Below, in pieces: positions 26,121-34,709 of a stretch of DNA of 64,000 bases (position 1 is its first letter; each line of letters opens with the position of its first letter). The position numbers were made by a program, and so were the translations under genes. A model generated the notes under the pieces. It worked only from the letters and a program-made list of their open reading frames with translations, had not been told where the DNA came from and ran no database searches. Source of the DNA: JBCBTD01 sp039818825 (GTDB lineage Bacteria; Pseudomonadota; Alphaproteobacteria; Geminicoccales; Geminicoccaceae); assembly GCA_039818825.1 (NCBI GenBank), contig JBCBTD010000006.1:48746-112745 (forward strand). The letters are read 5' to 3'.

Positions 26121-26999
26121 ATGCCGGTCCGTCGCTCGATCCTCGGCATCGACGGGCCAGCACCTCTGGCCAGGGGCCTGAGGGATGCGCAGTACATCGC
26201 CGACGACGGGCTGGCGACGGCGGCCTACCTCGCTCTCGCGCTCGGCAAGCCACTCCTACTCGAAGGGTCTCCAGGCGTCGGCAAGACCGAGGCGGCCAAG
26301 GCCATCGCGTCGGTGGCAGGGCGCGAGCTCGTGCGTCTGCAGTGCTACGAGGGCATCGACGCCAACGCGGCGCTCTACGAGTGGAACTTTCCGCGCCAGA
26401 TGCTGGCGATTCGCCAAGCCGGCGACGACTACGTCAACCTCTACGCCGACGAGTACTTGATCGCGCGTCCCTTGCTGCTCGCGATGCAGGCGCCGCGCGA
26501 GCGCGTTCTCCTGATCGACGAGGTCGACCGGTCGGATCCTGAGTTCGAGGCCTTTCTGCTCGAGTTTCTGTCGGACTTCGCCATTTCGATTCCCGAGCGA
26601 GGTACGATCCGCGCTGCCGAGCCGCCCGTGATCATCCTCACCTCCAATCGCACCCGTGAGCTGCACGAGGCACTCCGACGCCGCTGCGTCTATCACTGGA
26701 TCGGCTATCCCGACCCAGCGCTCGAGGCCGACATCGTCATGATGCGCGCCTCGACGGTCGCGCGCGACACCGCCCGGCGGGTGGTCGCCGCCGTCGGCCG
26801 GCTGCGGGAGGAGCCCCTGGCCAAGCCGCCGGGTGTTGCCGAGACGGTCGAGTGGGCCGAAGCGGCAACCCTGCTGAACGAACAGGGTGCACCCTGGCCC
26901 GCGGCGTTCGCCCGCGCGATCGGGGTGGCCCTGAAGGACCAGGACGACCTGGGCTGGGTTGCCCCGAGGCTGGACGCGCTGATCGGGGACGCTGCATGA
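26121..26999 (+). CDS. coxD: MoxR-type AAA+ ATPase CoxD
   Basis: A 292-residue ATPase with Walker A GSPGVGKTE (49-57), Walker B VLLIDEVDRS and sensor TSNRTRELHEALRRRC, as in CoxD of CO-dehydrogenase operons. CoxD acts as an unfoldase-like factor maturing the Mo/Cu active site together with the VWA protein CoxE. Its start is one base after the large-subunit stop, and its stop overlaps the coxE start as ATGA. Its presence supports that the Mo enzyme needs special active-site assembly. Confidence 0.9.
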   Translation: MPVRRSILGIDGPAPLARGLRDAQYIADDGLATAAYLALALGKPLLLEGSPGVGKTEAAKAIASVAGRELVRLQCYEGIDANAALYEWNFPRQMLAIRQAGDDYVNLYADEYLIARPLLLAMQAPRERVLLIDEVDRSDPEFEAFLLEFLSDFAISIPERGTIRAAEPPVIILTSNRTRELHEALRRRCVYHWIGYPDPALEADIVMMRASTVARDTARRVVAAVGRLREEPLAKPPGVAETVEWAEAATLLNEQGAPWPAAFARAIGVALKDQDDLGWVAPRLDALIGDAA

Positions 27000-28096
27000 C
27001 GCTTCCTCCGGCGCTCACCCCGTTCCTCACGTTTCCGCAGGCGCTCCGCACCGCGAGCTTTGCCGCAGCACCGGAGCAGTCGCAGGCCTTCGTCGCCGCC
27101 GTGGGCCTGCTCGGCCCGCGCTCGTTGCGCGACGTCCGACTGGCGGCCCGGGCCGTCTTCGGCCCGCCGCCCGAGCGCATCGAGGCGTTCGACGAGGTCT
27201 TCGACAGCGTTTTTCTCGGTCGCGCCATGGCGGCGCCTGCTCCAGGCATGGCTGACGAGATGCCGCCAGCGTTCGATGCCGGAGCGCTCGAGTTGATGCC
27301 CGAGGCGGACGAGGAGGAACCATCGGGCGCGGACGCCAGCACCGCTGAACGGCTCTTCGCGCGCGCCTTGGCCGCTGGCGACGACGACGTAGCGCTGCGT
27401 GCCTTCGTCCGGGCAGTGCCCAGGCGACTGCCCCGACGCCGCTCGCGCCGGATGGTGTCAGGCAAGGGACGGCTGGCCGATCCGCGCCGCGCCTTCCGCG
27501 AGATGATGCGCCGTGACGGTGAGATCACGCGTTTGCCGACCCGCCGTCGCCGTTCGAGGCAGCGCCGCGTCTTACTGCTGATCGATGTCTCGGGCTCGAT
27601 GAAGGCGGCAACGGAAGGAACCTTGCGGCTCGCCCACGCGTTGGTGCAGGCGGGCGAGCGGGTCGAAGCCTTCACCCTGGGCACGCGGCTGACCCGCGTG
27701 ACCAGAGCACTACGCCAGCGATCGCGCGATCAGGCGCTGGCCCTCGCCTCTGGCCTCGTCGCCGACTGGGACGGTGGTACCCGGCTGGGCGAGGCGCTCG
27801 CTGTGTTCCTCGCCGTGCCAAGGTTCGTCGCTTTCGCACGCGGCGCGTTCGTCATCGTCGTCTCCGACGGTCTCGAGCGGGGCGGACCCAAAGCCCTGGT
27901 CCAGGCGGTGACGCGCCTACGTGGCCTCGCCTGGTCGGTCCTCTGGCTCTCACCACTTGCCGGCGATCCGGTATTCCGCCCCGACACCGGGGCGATGCAG
28001 CAAATCCTGCCGCTGATCGATAGCCTCGGCGACGGCTCATCGCCGCCCGCCATCGCGTCGGAGATCCTCGTCTTCGCCAAGGGCGCAAGGCGGTGA
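26996..28096 (+). CDS. coxE: CoxE-type VWA-domain protein
   Basis: A 366-residue protein with an N-terminal helical region, a disordered basic stretch (RRLPRRRSRRM) and a VWA domain with the MIDAS motif DVSGSMKAA, followed by GGTRLGEAL and VSDGLERGG metal-site elements. CoxE partners with CoxD in Mo-hydroxylase maturation. It overlaps both neighbours by four bases (ATGA at its start, GTGA at its end). Confidence 0.9.
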   Translation: MTLPPALTPFLTFPQALRTASFAAAPEQSQAFVAAVGLLGPRSLRDVRLAARAVFGPPPERIEAFDEVFDSVFLGRAMAAPAPGMADEMPPAFDAGALELMPEADEEEPSGADASTAERLFARALAAGDDDVALRAFVRAVPRRLPRRRSRRMVSGKGRLADPRRAFREMMRRDGEITRLPTRRRRSRQRRVLLLIDVSGSMKAATEGTLRLAHALVQAGERVEAFTLGTRLTRVTRALRQRSRDQALALASGLVADWDGGTRLGEALAVFLAVPRFVAFARGAFVIVVSDGLERGGPKALVQAVTRLRGLAWSVLWLSPLAGDPVFRPDTGAMQQILPLIDSLGDGSSPPAIASEILVFAKGARR

Positions 28097-28974
28097 GAGT
28101 GATCGACGCCCACTTCCATGTCTGGCGACAGGCGGACCTGCCGTGGCTAGCGGGGCCGATGCAGCCGCGCATTTTCGGGCCTTACGAGTCGATCCGTCGC
28201 GACTATCCGATGGCCGAGTACCTCGCCGACGTAACGGGGCTCGGTGTGGAAAAGGCGGTCTACGTCCAGGCGAACTGGCCGCCAGACCAGGCCGACGCCG
28301 AAGCGGCTTGGCTCGAGTCCGTCGCCCTCGAGACGGGCTGGCCGCACGCCACCGTGGCCTATGCCGACATGACGGCAGCTGACGTTCGACCGGCGCTCGA
28401 CCAGCTGGCGCGTCACCCACGGGTGCGTGGCATCCGTCAGCAACTGCATTGGCACGAGAACCCGGCCTACCGGTTCGCGTCGCTTCCGGATCTTTGTCTC
28501 GATCCCACCGTGCAACGCAACGTCGGCTTCCTCGCCGACTACGGCTGGGCGTTCGATCTCCAAGTGTTCGCGGGCCAGATGGCAGGCGCCTGCGCGCTGG
28601 CCGACGCCTGCCCCAGGGTCACCTTCGTTCTGCAGCATGCCGGCATGCTGGAGGACTTGTCCGACGCTGGGCGAGCGGCCTGGCGGCGCGGCATGGCGGA
28701 TCTTGCCGTTCGGCCAAACGTCGTGACGAAGCTCTCGGGCCTCGGCACCTTCATCCATCGCAACGACGCCGGCCACGTTCGCGAGATCGTCGTCGAAACG
28801 GTCGAGCTCTTCGGCGCCGAGCGCTGTCTTTGGGGCTCCAATTTCCCGATCGAGAAGCTCTGGACCGACTATGCGGCCCTCCTCGATGCGCACCGCGCCG
28901 CCTGCGCCGGCCTGACCGCCAGCGCGAAAGCGTGGATCTTTCACCAAACGGCCAGCCGGGTCTACCGGCTCTAA
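28093..28974 (+). CDS. Amidohydrolase-2 family hydrolase
   Basis: A 293-residue TIM-barrel hydrolase starting GTG at 28093. IDAHFHVWR at the N-terminus supplies the paired metal His; later HHWHEN-like and QHAGML segments and GSNFPIEK supply the remaining ligands and active-site residues, as in the amidohydrolase-2 (lactonase, LigI and gamma-resorcylate decarboxylase) branch. Reaction probably hydrolysis of a lactone or cyclic amide, or a decarboxylation, in the cytoplasm. It follows the coxE gene with overlap, so it likely acts on the product of the Mo enzyme. Confidence 0.85.
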   Translation: MRVIDAHFHVWRQADLPWLAGPMQPRIFGPYESIRRDYPMAEYLADVTGLGVEKAVYVQANWPPDQADAEAAWLESVALETGWPHATVAYADMTAADVRPALDQLARHPRVRGIRQQLHWHENPAYRFASLPDLCLDPTVQRNVGFLADYGWAFDLQVFAGQMAGACALADACPRVTFVLQHAGMLEDLSDAGRAAWRRGMADLAVRPNVVTKLSGLGTFIHRNDAGHVREIVVETVELFGAERCLWGSNFPIEKLWTDYAALLDAHRAACAGLTASAKAWIFHQTASRVYRL

Positions 28975-28988
28975 GGGGGCGGCTCTTC

Positions 28989-29837
28989 ATGGCTCTGGAA
29001 ATCAAGATTCTCGACTACGGCGACATCGAGCTGGAATCGAGTTTTCTCGTGCTTGCCCGCGACTGTGGCCGCACGCGGCGCGTGCCGGTCTACGGCTTTC
29101 TGATCACGGGCGGACCTTGGCCGATCTTGGTCGACACGGGCTACCGCGACAACGCCATCATGGAAACGTTGGGTATGCGCGGTCTGCAGTTCCACGAGAA
29201 CATGGTCGAGCGGCAGTTGGACCGGCATGGGGTGAAGCCCAGCGACGTCCGTTACATCCTGCACACCCACCTGCACATCGACCACGCGGGCAAGGACGAT
29301 CACTTCCCGATGAACACGACCGTCGTGCTCAATCGCCGCGAGCTGGAGTGCTCCGTCTCGGGCCTGATGCACCCGCAGTACCCGAAGCCCGACATCCAGC
29401 ACCTGATCGAGCGCCTCCACACCCGCCACGCCCTGCGGTTCGAAGACCTCGAGCTGTCGGGGCCGGTCGAGATCATGCCCGGTGTCGTCCTCGAAGCCGC
29501 CAATGCGCACACGGAGGGCTCGATGAACGTGCACGTCGAAACGGCCGAGGGATTGGCGACGATCTGCGGCGACGTCATATATGATTTCAACGATCAGATC
29601 GTCGAGCCGCTCTACCAGGTCAGCCTTCAAGAGCCGCAGGTGACCGGCAACCACGCCGGCAGCAAGCGGTCGGAGAAGGCGGCGATCAAGAAACTGCTCA
29701 ACTCGTCGACGTTCCTCCTGCCGGTGCACGACAAGCCGGCCAAGATCGAACATGGCCAGGTGGTCGGACGGCTGGACATGGCGGTGCCGGGCCCGATCAG
29801 CCAGACCGTGCCGCGGCGCGACTGGTTCCCGGCCTGA
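28989..29837 (+). CDS. Metallo-beta-lactamase-fold hydrolase (lactonase type)
   Basis: A 282-residue protein of the N-acyl-homoserine-lactonase-like branch of the metallo-beta-lactamase fold. The zinc motif is H94-L-H96-I-D98-H99 (in HTHLHIDHAG), with later His in ANAHTEGS and Asp in CGDVIYDF. It is likely to open a lactone or similar ester in the pathway encoded here. A quorum-signal role is also possible for this fold but no signal genes are visible. The start at 28989 is 14 bases after the previous stop. Confidence 0.85.
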   Translation: MALEIKILDYGDIELESSFLVLARDCGRTRRVPVYGFLITGGPWPILVDTGYRDNAIMETLGMRGLQFHENMVERQLDRHGVKPSDVRYILHTHLHIDHAGKDDHFPMNTTVVLNRRELECSVSGLMHPQYPKPDIQHLIERLHTRHALRFEDLELSGPVEIMPGVVLEAANAHTEGSMNVHVETAEGLATICGDVIYDFNDQIVEPLYQVSLQEPQVTGNHAGSKRSEKAAIKKLLNSSTFLLPVHDKPAKIEHGQVVGRLDMAVPGPISQTVPRRDWFPA

Positions 29838-29845
29838 GGCGCGTC

Positions 29846-31411
29846 ATGGCGCACGATGCTCTGGAACCGAGTTTTCGCCGGCTGATCGACGAGCACGCGC
29901 CCGTCCGCCAGATCGGCAGCGGTTTCACCTTCACCGAGGGGCCGATCTGGCACCCGGTGGACCACTACCTCCTCTTCTCCGACATGCCGGCCGACGTGCG
30001 TCGCCGGCTGGACCGGACCGGCGTCCGCGACGTCCTGAAGCCCTCGAACAAGGGCAACGGGATGACCTACGACGGGGGGTTGAACCTCCTCGTCTGCGAG
30101 CATGCGACCTCGTCGGTCGTCCGCATCCGCCCTGATGGCGGCCGCGAGGTCCTGGCGAGCCACTTCGACGGCCGCGAGCTCAACAGCCCGAACGACATTT
30201 GCGTGCGCTCGGACGGGTCGATCTACTTCACGGATCCCTGGTTCGGCCGTATGCCGCACTATGGGGTCGAGCGGCCGCGCGAGCTGGGCTGGCAAGGCGT
30301 GTTCCGCATCAAGGCCGGCGCTCGGCCCGGCGAGGAGCCGGACCTCGTGGTCGACCGTTACATGTTCGGCCAGCCCAACGGCCTCTGCTTCAGCCCGGAC
30401 GAGCACCTGCTCTACGTCAACGACACCGAGCAGGCGAACATCCGCGTCTTCGACGTGATGGACGACGGCAGCTTGCGCAACGGCCGGGTTTTCACGAGCG
30501 GTGTCCGGGACAGCCTCCTGCCCGGCGTCCCGGACGGGATGAAGTGTGACGCCGAAGGCAATGTGTGGTGCACGGCCCCCGGCGGCCTCTGGGTCTTCGG
30601 CGCGGATGGCAAGCACCTCGGCAAGGTTTCGATCCCCGAGCCGGCGGCGAACCTCCACTGGGGCGGACCGGACTGGCGCACCCTCTACGTCTGCGCGACG
30701 ACGAGCGTCTATGCCGTCGACGTGCGGATCGGCCCCCGGAACGAGCCGTTCATGCGGGCTCGCCAGGAGGCCCGTGCGTCGACATCGACACCCGCCGCGG
30801 CGGAAGCGCTGCGGCTGGATGCCAGGCGCTGCGCCTTGGTGATCCAGGACATGCAGAACGACGTGGTCATGGACGGCGGCGCCTTTGCCGCCTCGGGCTC
30901 GCCCGAGCATTGCCGCCAACAGAATGCGATCGGCAACATCGCCCGGCTCGCCGAGCGCTGCCGAAGCCAGGGTGTGCCAGTGATCCACGTCCACTTCCTC
31001 GTACCGCCCGGAGCGCTTGGCCTGACGTTGAACGCGCCCTTGTTCGAGGGCGTCGTCGACAACGCCGCTCTCGTGCGCGGCACATGGGGCGCGGCCCCGG
31101 TGCCTGGGCTGGAGCCCCAAACCGGCGACCATGTCGTCGAGAAGATGCGGATGAGCGCGTTCGAAGGGTCCAACCTCGAGACGATCCTCAAAGCGGAAGG
31201 CCGAGATCTCATCATCGAGACCGGTGCGTGGACCAATATGTCGATCGAGCACACGGCGCGGACCGCTGCCGACAAAGGCTACGTCGTGGTGATCCCGGAA
31301 GACGGATGCAGCACGATGAACGCCGACTGGCACCGAGCGTCGACCGAGTACGCGCTGCAGAACGTCGCCCTCGTGACGACCACCGACGAGGTGATCGGCG
31401 CCCTGGCTTGA
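29846..31411 (+). CDS. SMP-30/gluconolactonase fused to isochorismatase-like domain
   Basis: A 521-residue two-domain protein. Residues 15-300 are an SMP-30 beta-propeller with metal residues in FTEGPIWH (Glu), NSPNDIC (Asn) and VPDGMKCD (Asp), the set used by lactonases. Residues 335-521 are an isochorismatase-like hydrolase: VIQDMQND (Asp) and VVEKMRMSAF (Lys) are present, but the catalytic-Cys position reads TNMSIEH, with Ser466 (codon at 31241). That domain could be an altered hydrolase or a non-catalytic one. The two activities would fit opening a ring and then cleaving an amide. It ends the block; the downstream gap has only a weak hairpin. Confidence 0.82.
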   Translation: MAHDALEPSFRRLIDEHAPVRQIGSGFTFTEGPIWHPVDHYLLFSDMPADVRRRLDRTGVRDVLKPSNKGNGMTYDGGLNLLVCEHATSSVVRIRPDGGREVLASHFDGRELNSPNDICVRSDGSIYFTDPWFGRMPHYGVERPRELGWQGVFRIKAGARPGEEPDLVVDRYMFGQPNGLCFSPDEHLLYVNDTEQANIRVFDVMDDGSLRNGRVFTSGVRDSLLPGVPDGMKCDAEGNVWCTAPGGLWVFGADGKHLGKVSIPEPAANLHWGGPDWRTLYVCATTSVYAVDVRIGPRNEPFMRARQEARASTSTPAAAEALRLDARRCALVIQDMQNDVVMDGGAFAASGSPEHCRQQNAIGNIARLAERCRSQGVPVIHVHFLVPPGALGLTLNAPLFEGVVDNAALVRGTWGAAPVPGLEPQTGDHVVEKMRMSAFEGSNLETILKAEGRDLIIETGAWTNMSIEHTARTAADKGYVVVIPEDGCSTMNADWHRASTEYALQNVALVTTTDEVIGALA

Positions 31412-31457
31412 CGCGACACACCTCCTTTCACCGACAGGTCGCGAGCGTTCGGCGCGG

Positions 31458-31480
31458 CTGGGGGCTGCCGTCGGCCCCAG
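31458..31480 (+). terminator. Hairpin downstream of the large operon
   Basis: CTGGGG (31458-31463) and CCCCAG (31475-31480) can pair about 45 bases after the last stop codon. No T-run follows, so it is at best a weak or Rho-assisted terminator. Confidence 0.3.
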
Positions 31481-31667
31481 GGGCAGCGCAACGGGATGCC
31501 GGGCGGTCCGGCTTTCTGGAAGGTGGTGGTCGCGACGCGGGCGGCGTTGCATGGACAGGCGGGGGCGTGCACCGAGCGTGCCATGACAACCCCTGTGGCC
31601 GGATGATTGCGTTGCCTCGACCGTGTTGGCATCGTCGATCGGAGGGCCAACCCTTGGAGCCGCACCG

Positions 31668-32255
31668 ATGAGCCGGTTCGCAAGCAACGCATTCGCCTTG
31701 GTGGTGGCGACGATCGTTGCTCTTGCCGCCGTGACGGCTGCGACCGAGGCTGCCATCGTCGTCGACGCCCGACAGGTTGGCAGCAACGTGGTCGAGTTCG
31801 ACGTTCGCGACCATGGTTCGCTGGACCTGAACGGTCTGAGCTTCCAGCGAACGGAGAGTTTCGCCCCCGGTATCTCGCCGTCCGATGCACTATTTCTGCT
31901 CGGGCCGGCGGGCGACGACTTCGATATCTACTCGGGCGTAACCGGGCCGCGCAGCTTCGGACCCGGTGGGCCGCTTCGCGGCCTACGGGGGACCGACCGG
32001 CGCTTCGGCATCGACAACACGGGTCCCATGGGCCTTCTCGCCGTGCCGGCTGGCTATCGAAGCCATGGCCCGATCACCTCGACGCTGACCCTCGCCGGCA
32101 CCATCGAGAGCCTCGGGCTGACGCCGGGTACCTACCAATGGTCGTGGTCGTCCGACAGCGTCACGCTGACCATCGTCCCGCTGCCCGCGGCGCTACCACT
32201 GCTCGCCACCGGCGTGCTCGGGCTCACTGCCGTGAGGCGCTGGCGGCGGGCCTGA
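31668..32255 (+). CDS. VPLPA-CTERM sorted exoprotein
   Basis: A 195-residue protein with an N-terminal signal (AALVVATIVALAAVTAATEA-like hydrophobic run) and a C-terminal sorting tail: VPLPAALPLL, a hydrophobic helix and RRWRRA at the end. That tripartite tail defines the VPLPA-type PEP-CTERM signal, cut by exosortase-like enzymes. The middle is a Gly/Asp-rich beta domain (GGPLRGLRGTDRRFG) of unknown role. It is probably attached to or released at the outer surface. No exosortase lies in the window. The start ATG at 31668 is chosen for the signal peptide. Confidence 0.8.
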   Translation: MSRFASNAFALVVATIVALAAVTAATEAAIVVDARQVGSNVVEFDVRDHGSLDLNGLSFQRTESFAPGISPSDALFLLGPAGDDFDIYSGVTGPRSFGPGGPLRGLRGTDRRFGIDNTGPMGLLAVPAGYRSHGPITSTLTLAGTIESLGLTPGTYQWSWSSDSVTLTIVPLPAALPLLATGVLGLTAVRRWRRA

Positions 32256-32981
32256 GCACAGCGCGAGGTTCCCTACCTGAGATCATGAGCAAGGGGACCG
32301 AGACCGGGTTGTGGCTGAGGTTTCAGGGCGGTCCCGAACGGACCCTTTTAGCGCCGTAGATTCTGATACGGGTTCGTGTCAGGTGTGCGCCACGAAGCGG
32401 CGTCAGCCCAACTCAAGGGGATGGGCGTGACCGGCCTGTTGCGGTCTTCCGCCATGTTGGCGGATAGGTCCGCTGTTCGGAGCAAACGCGCCAAGAAAAC
32501 CGGGACACAAGGCGCGCCAAAAGCGGTTCCTCATGGCGCCGCCTTGGCTGCCAGGGATGGCTGCGGCTTCCGATGTGCCAGAATCCCCGTTCAAGACCGC
32601 TGCAGTTTTGGCTGGTTTCTGCCGAATCTCTTAAGGTGACCTCGATCGTCGATGGAATTTGGCGTTTGAGCGATGCTGTCGGGTAAGGGCGCAAAACCTC
32701 GAATGATGTTGATGTTCGAAGCAATGCTCAACTTGTTCACGTGAACAACTCGTGGTGCCGTGTTCGTGCACATGCTAGGTTTCGCGCCGCGAAGCGGCTC
32801 GGCGCAGCCCGTCACGCGATCGCAGCCGACCACGTGCACCACTTCTGTCCTGCGCAAGAACGAGTTGTAGAGCGCGATGCCTGGGAATCAGCGGACAGTT
32901 TCCCGCCTAGCATCGCTCGTCCTCGCTGTGGCGGCGCCGGTCGCGGCGCAATTCTGTGTTCGTATCTGGGAGTAAAACGAC
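32256..32981. other. Gene-poor gap with 16-bp palindrome
   Basis: A 726-base stretch with no credible gene; the open frames here have poor codon use and no ribosome sites. Its only structure is the palindrome near 32733 and one copy of a short sequence repeated after the next gene. Confidence 0.6.
32733..32748. promoter_or_regulatory. Perfect 16-bp palindrome
   Basis: TTGTTCACGTGAACAA reads identically on both strands and lies 234 bases before the next start codon. The symmetry and AT-rich arms resemble LacI- or GntR-type operators. The regulator is not identified. Confidence 0.45.
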
Positions 32982-33527
32982 ATGAAGCTTACCCCTCTAA
33001 TTCTTTCTACGGCCCTCGTTACATCCATGACAGGCCTTGCCATCGCCGGTGATCAACAGATCACCGAGAGCGACATCGTGGCTGCGCAGAAGGCCTGGGG
33101 CGATGCACTGGTTGCGATCGCCATCGCCTATGACGAGGAAGGCGAAAAGCGCGCTCGCGAAGTGGCCGTCGAGACCATTGAGCGCTACTACAACCACGAG
33201 AACGGCCCGAGCCTCTTCAAGCCGACTCTCGCCCAGGAGCCGCAGCGCTTCCGCACTACCGATCAGGGCGCAGTCGCCTACTTCGTCGGCGGCGATCCCG
33301 AGTTCCCCAACGACGACGGTTTCGCCTTGAAGAGCTGGCGCGAGGTGGTCGTGGACAACGCGGCCATCTTCATCGACCGCAACATCGGCATGTCGATGGG
33401 TGACGTCACCCTCACCGATGTCGATGGGAACTCCGTGTCGGTGGACAAGACCTGGGGCTTCAAGAAACTCGACAACGGCGAAGTCGTTATTGTACTTCAT
33501 CACTCGTCGATCCCTTACACGCCGTAA
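32982..33527 (+). CDS. Secreted NTF2/SnoaL-like protein
   Basis: A 181-residue protein with a signal peptide (LVTSMTGLAIA, cleavage near residue 23) and a mature part beginning DQQITESDIVAAQKAWGDALVAIAIAYDEEGE. The helix-then-curved-sheet pattern and the closing WGFKKLDNGEVVIVLHHSS fit the NTF2/SnoaL fold; similar proteins are often annotated as phosphoribosyl-AMP-cyclohydrolase-like without evidence. GGGAG precedes the ATG by 10 bases. Enzymatic role unknown; location probably periplasm. It stands alone between two gaps. Confidence 0.7.
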   Translation: MKLTPLILSTALVTSMTGLAIAGDQQITESDIVAAQKAWGDALVAIAIAYDEEGEKRAREVAVETIERYYNHENGPSLFKPTLAQEPQRFRTTDQGAVAYFVGGDPEFPNDDGFALKSWREVVVDNAAIFIDRNIGMSMGDVTLTDVDGNSVSVDKTWGFKKLDNGEVVIVLHHSSIPYTP

Positions 33528-33995
33528 GGGTGCAGGACGAAGGTATCTAGCGTCGGAGCAACCACCGAGACACATGCAGCGCGCCCTTCGGTCGCGCCAT
33601 GCGTCGGCGGTTGCTTTCGATGTTCTCGGGTAAGGGTGGGTGCATCGCACTGGCGTACGCCCGCTGCCGTGTTCGGCGTGCAGTATCGTCCGACGCTCAG
33701 TGACCGCTTCGTCCCCAGAGCAGATGTCGCCACGGTATGCGCTGAGGTCCGCTCCCCGTCCTCCGCTGCCACGCCCCAGGCGAAGTGTTATGACCTTTGA
33801 GGGCTCGGTTCGGACCTTCGCCTCAAAGCAGGATGTGCCAAACCTCAACTTTTTGTGGCGCTCGCGAAAGTAGGCCTTTCGGCACGCATCTGCGCCGCTC
33901 CTCGTGAGTCTTCACCGTCGCCAACCTGTAGTCACCCAAACGAGCCGATGTCGGCAACGGGTCGAACACGGCCGACAGAGAACCGGAGCGGGCGG
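33528..33995. other. Gene-poor gap
   Basis: A 468-base convergent gap between the NTF2-like gene and the SDR gene. No gene or clear terminator is visible. It carries a second copy of the short sequence noted in the preceding gap (33618-33638). Confidence 0.6.
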
Positions 33996-34709
33996 CTACC
34001 AGCGTTCGCCAAACGGTCTGGCCTCGACCTCGAACGACCAGGCGCTCTTGGGTTGGTGGGCGAGCCACCAGATGGTCTCGGCAACGTCCTCGGGCGCCAG
34101 GAAGAAATCGTCGCCCTTGTCCGGCATGGCCGCACGGGTCCGCGCGAGGTCGACCACGCCGTCGACGATCACCAGAGACACGTGGACACCCTTCGGCCAG
34201 AGGTGACGGGCGAGGGACTGGGCAAGGCTGCGCTGGGCGGCTTTGGCGGACGCGAATGCCGTCGCTTTGGCGCCGCCGCGAACCGACGCCGTCGCTCCGG
34301 TGACGACGATGGCGCCCTTGCCGTTCACCTGCATCATCGGCGCCACCGCCTGGGCGGCGGCCAGGAGCCCGAGCGCGTTGACCCGCCAGCTCGCCTCGAA
34401 GGCGGTGGCGTCGATCTGCTCGATGGTGCCCCAGGTGCCGCCGCCGGCGTTGTAGGAAAGGACGTCCACGGAGCCCATGTCGCTGGCGATGGAAGCGAAG
34501 GCGGCGGCGATGGTCTCGGGATCGCCGGCGTCGCACGGATAGGCCCGCGCCCCGCAGTCCGGGAACTCGGCGGCCAGGTCTTCGATGTACTCGGAGCGCC
34601 GCGCCAGCAGCGCTACGCGGTAACCCTCCGCGGCGAACCGCCGGACCGTCGCGGCACCGATCCCTGGTCCGACCCCAACGACCGCACAAACCCCCCGCCA
34701 GCTCGTCAT
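33996..34709 (-). CDS. Short-chain dehydrogenase/reductase-like protein, Tyr replaced
   Basis: A 237-residue Rossmann protein. The cofactor loop is VGVGPGIGAATV, with YNAGGGTWG as the NNAG-type motif and VVTGATAS supplying the Ser. At the normally invariant YxxxK, the sequence reads AFASAKAAQ, so the catalytic Tyr is Phe while Lys remains. The ATG at 34709 overlaps the der stop codon (ATGA), so the gene is translated with der. It could be an altered reductase or a non-catalytic member; substrate unknown. Confidence 0.82.
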   Translation of the reverse strand: MTSWRGVCAVVGVGPGIGAATVRRFAAEGYRVALLARRSEYIEDLAAEFPDCGARAYPCDAGDPETIAAAFASIASDMGSVDVLSYNAGGGTWGTIEQIDATAFEASWRVNALGLLAAAQAVAPMMQVNGKGAIVVTGATASVRGGAKATAFASAKAAQRSLAQSLARHLWPKGVHVSLVIVDGVVDLARTRAAMPDKGDDFFLAPEDVAETIWWLAHQPKSAWSFEVEARPFGERW

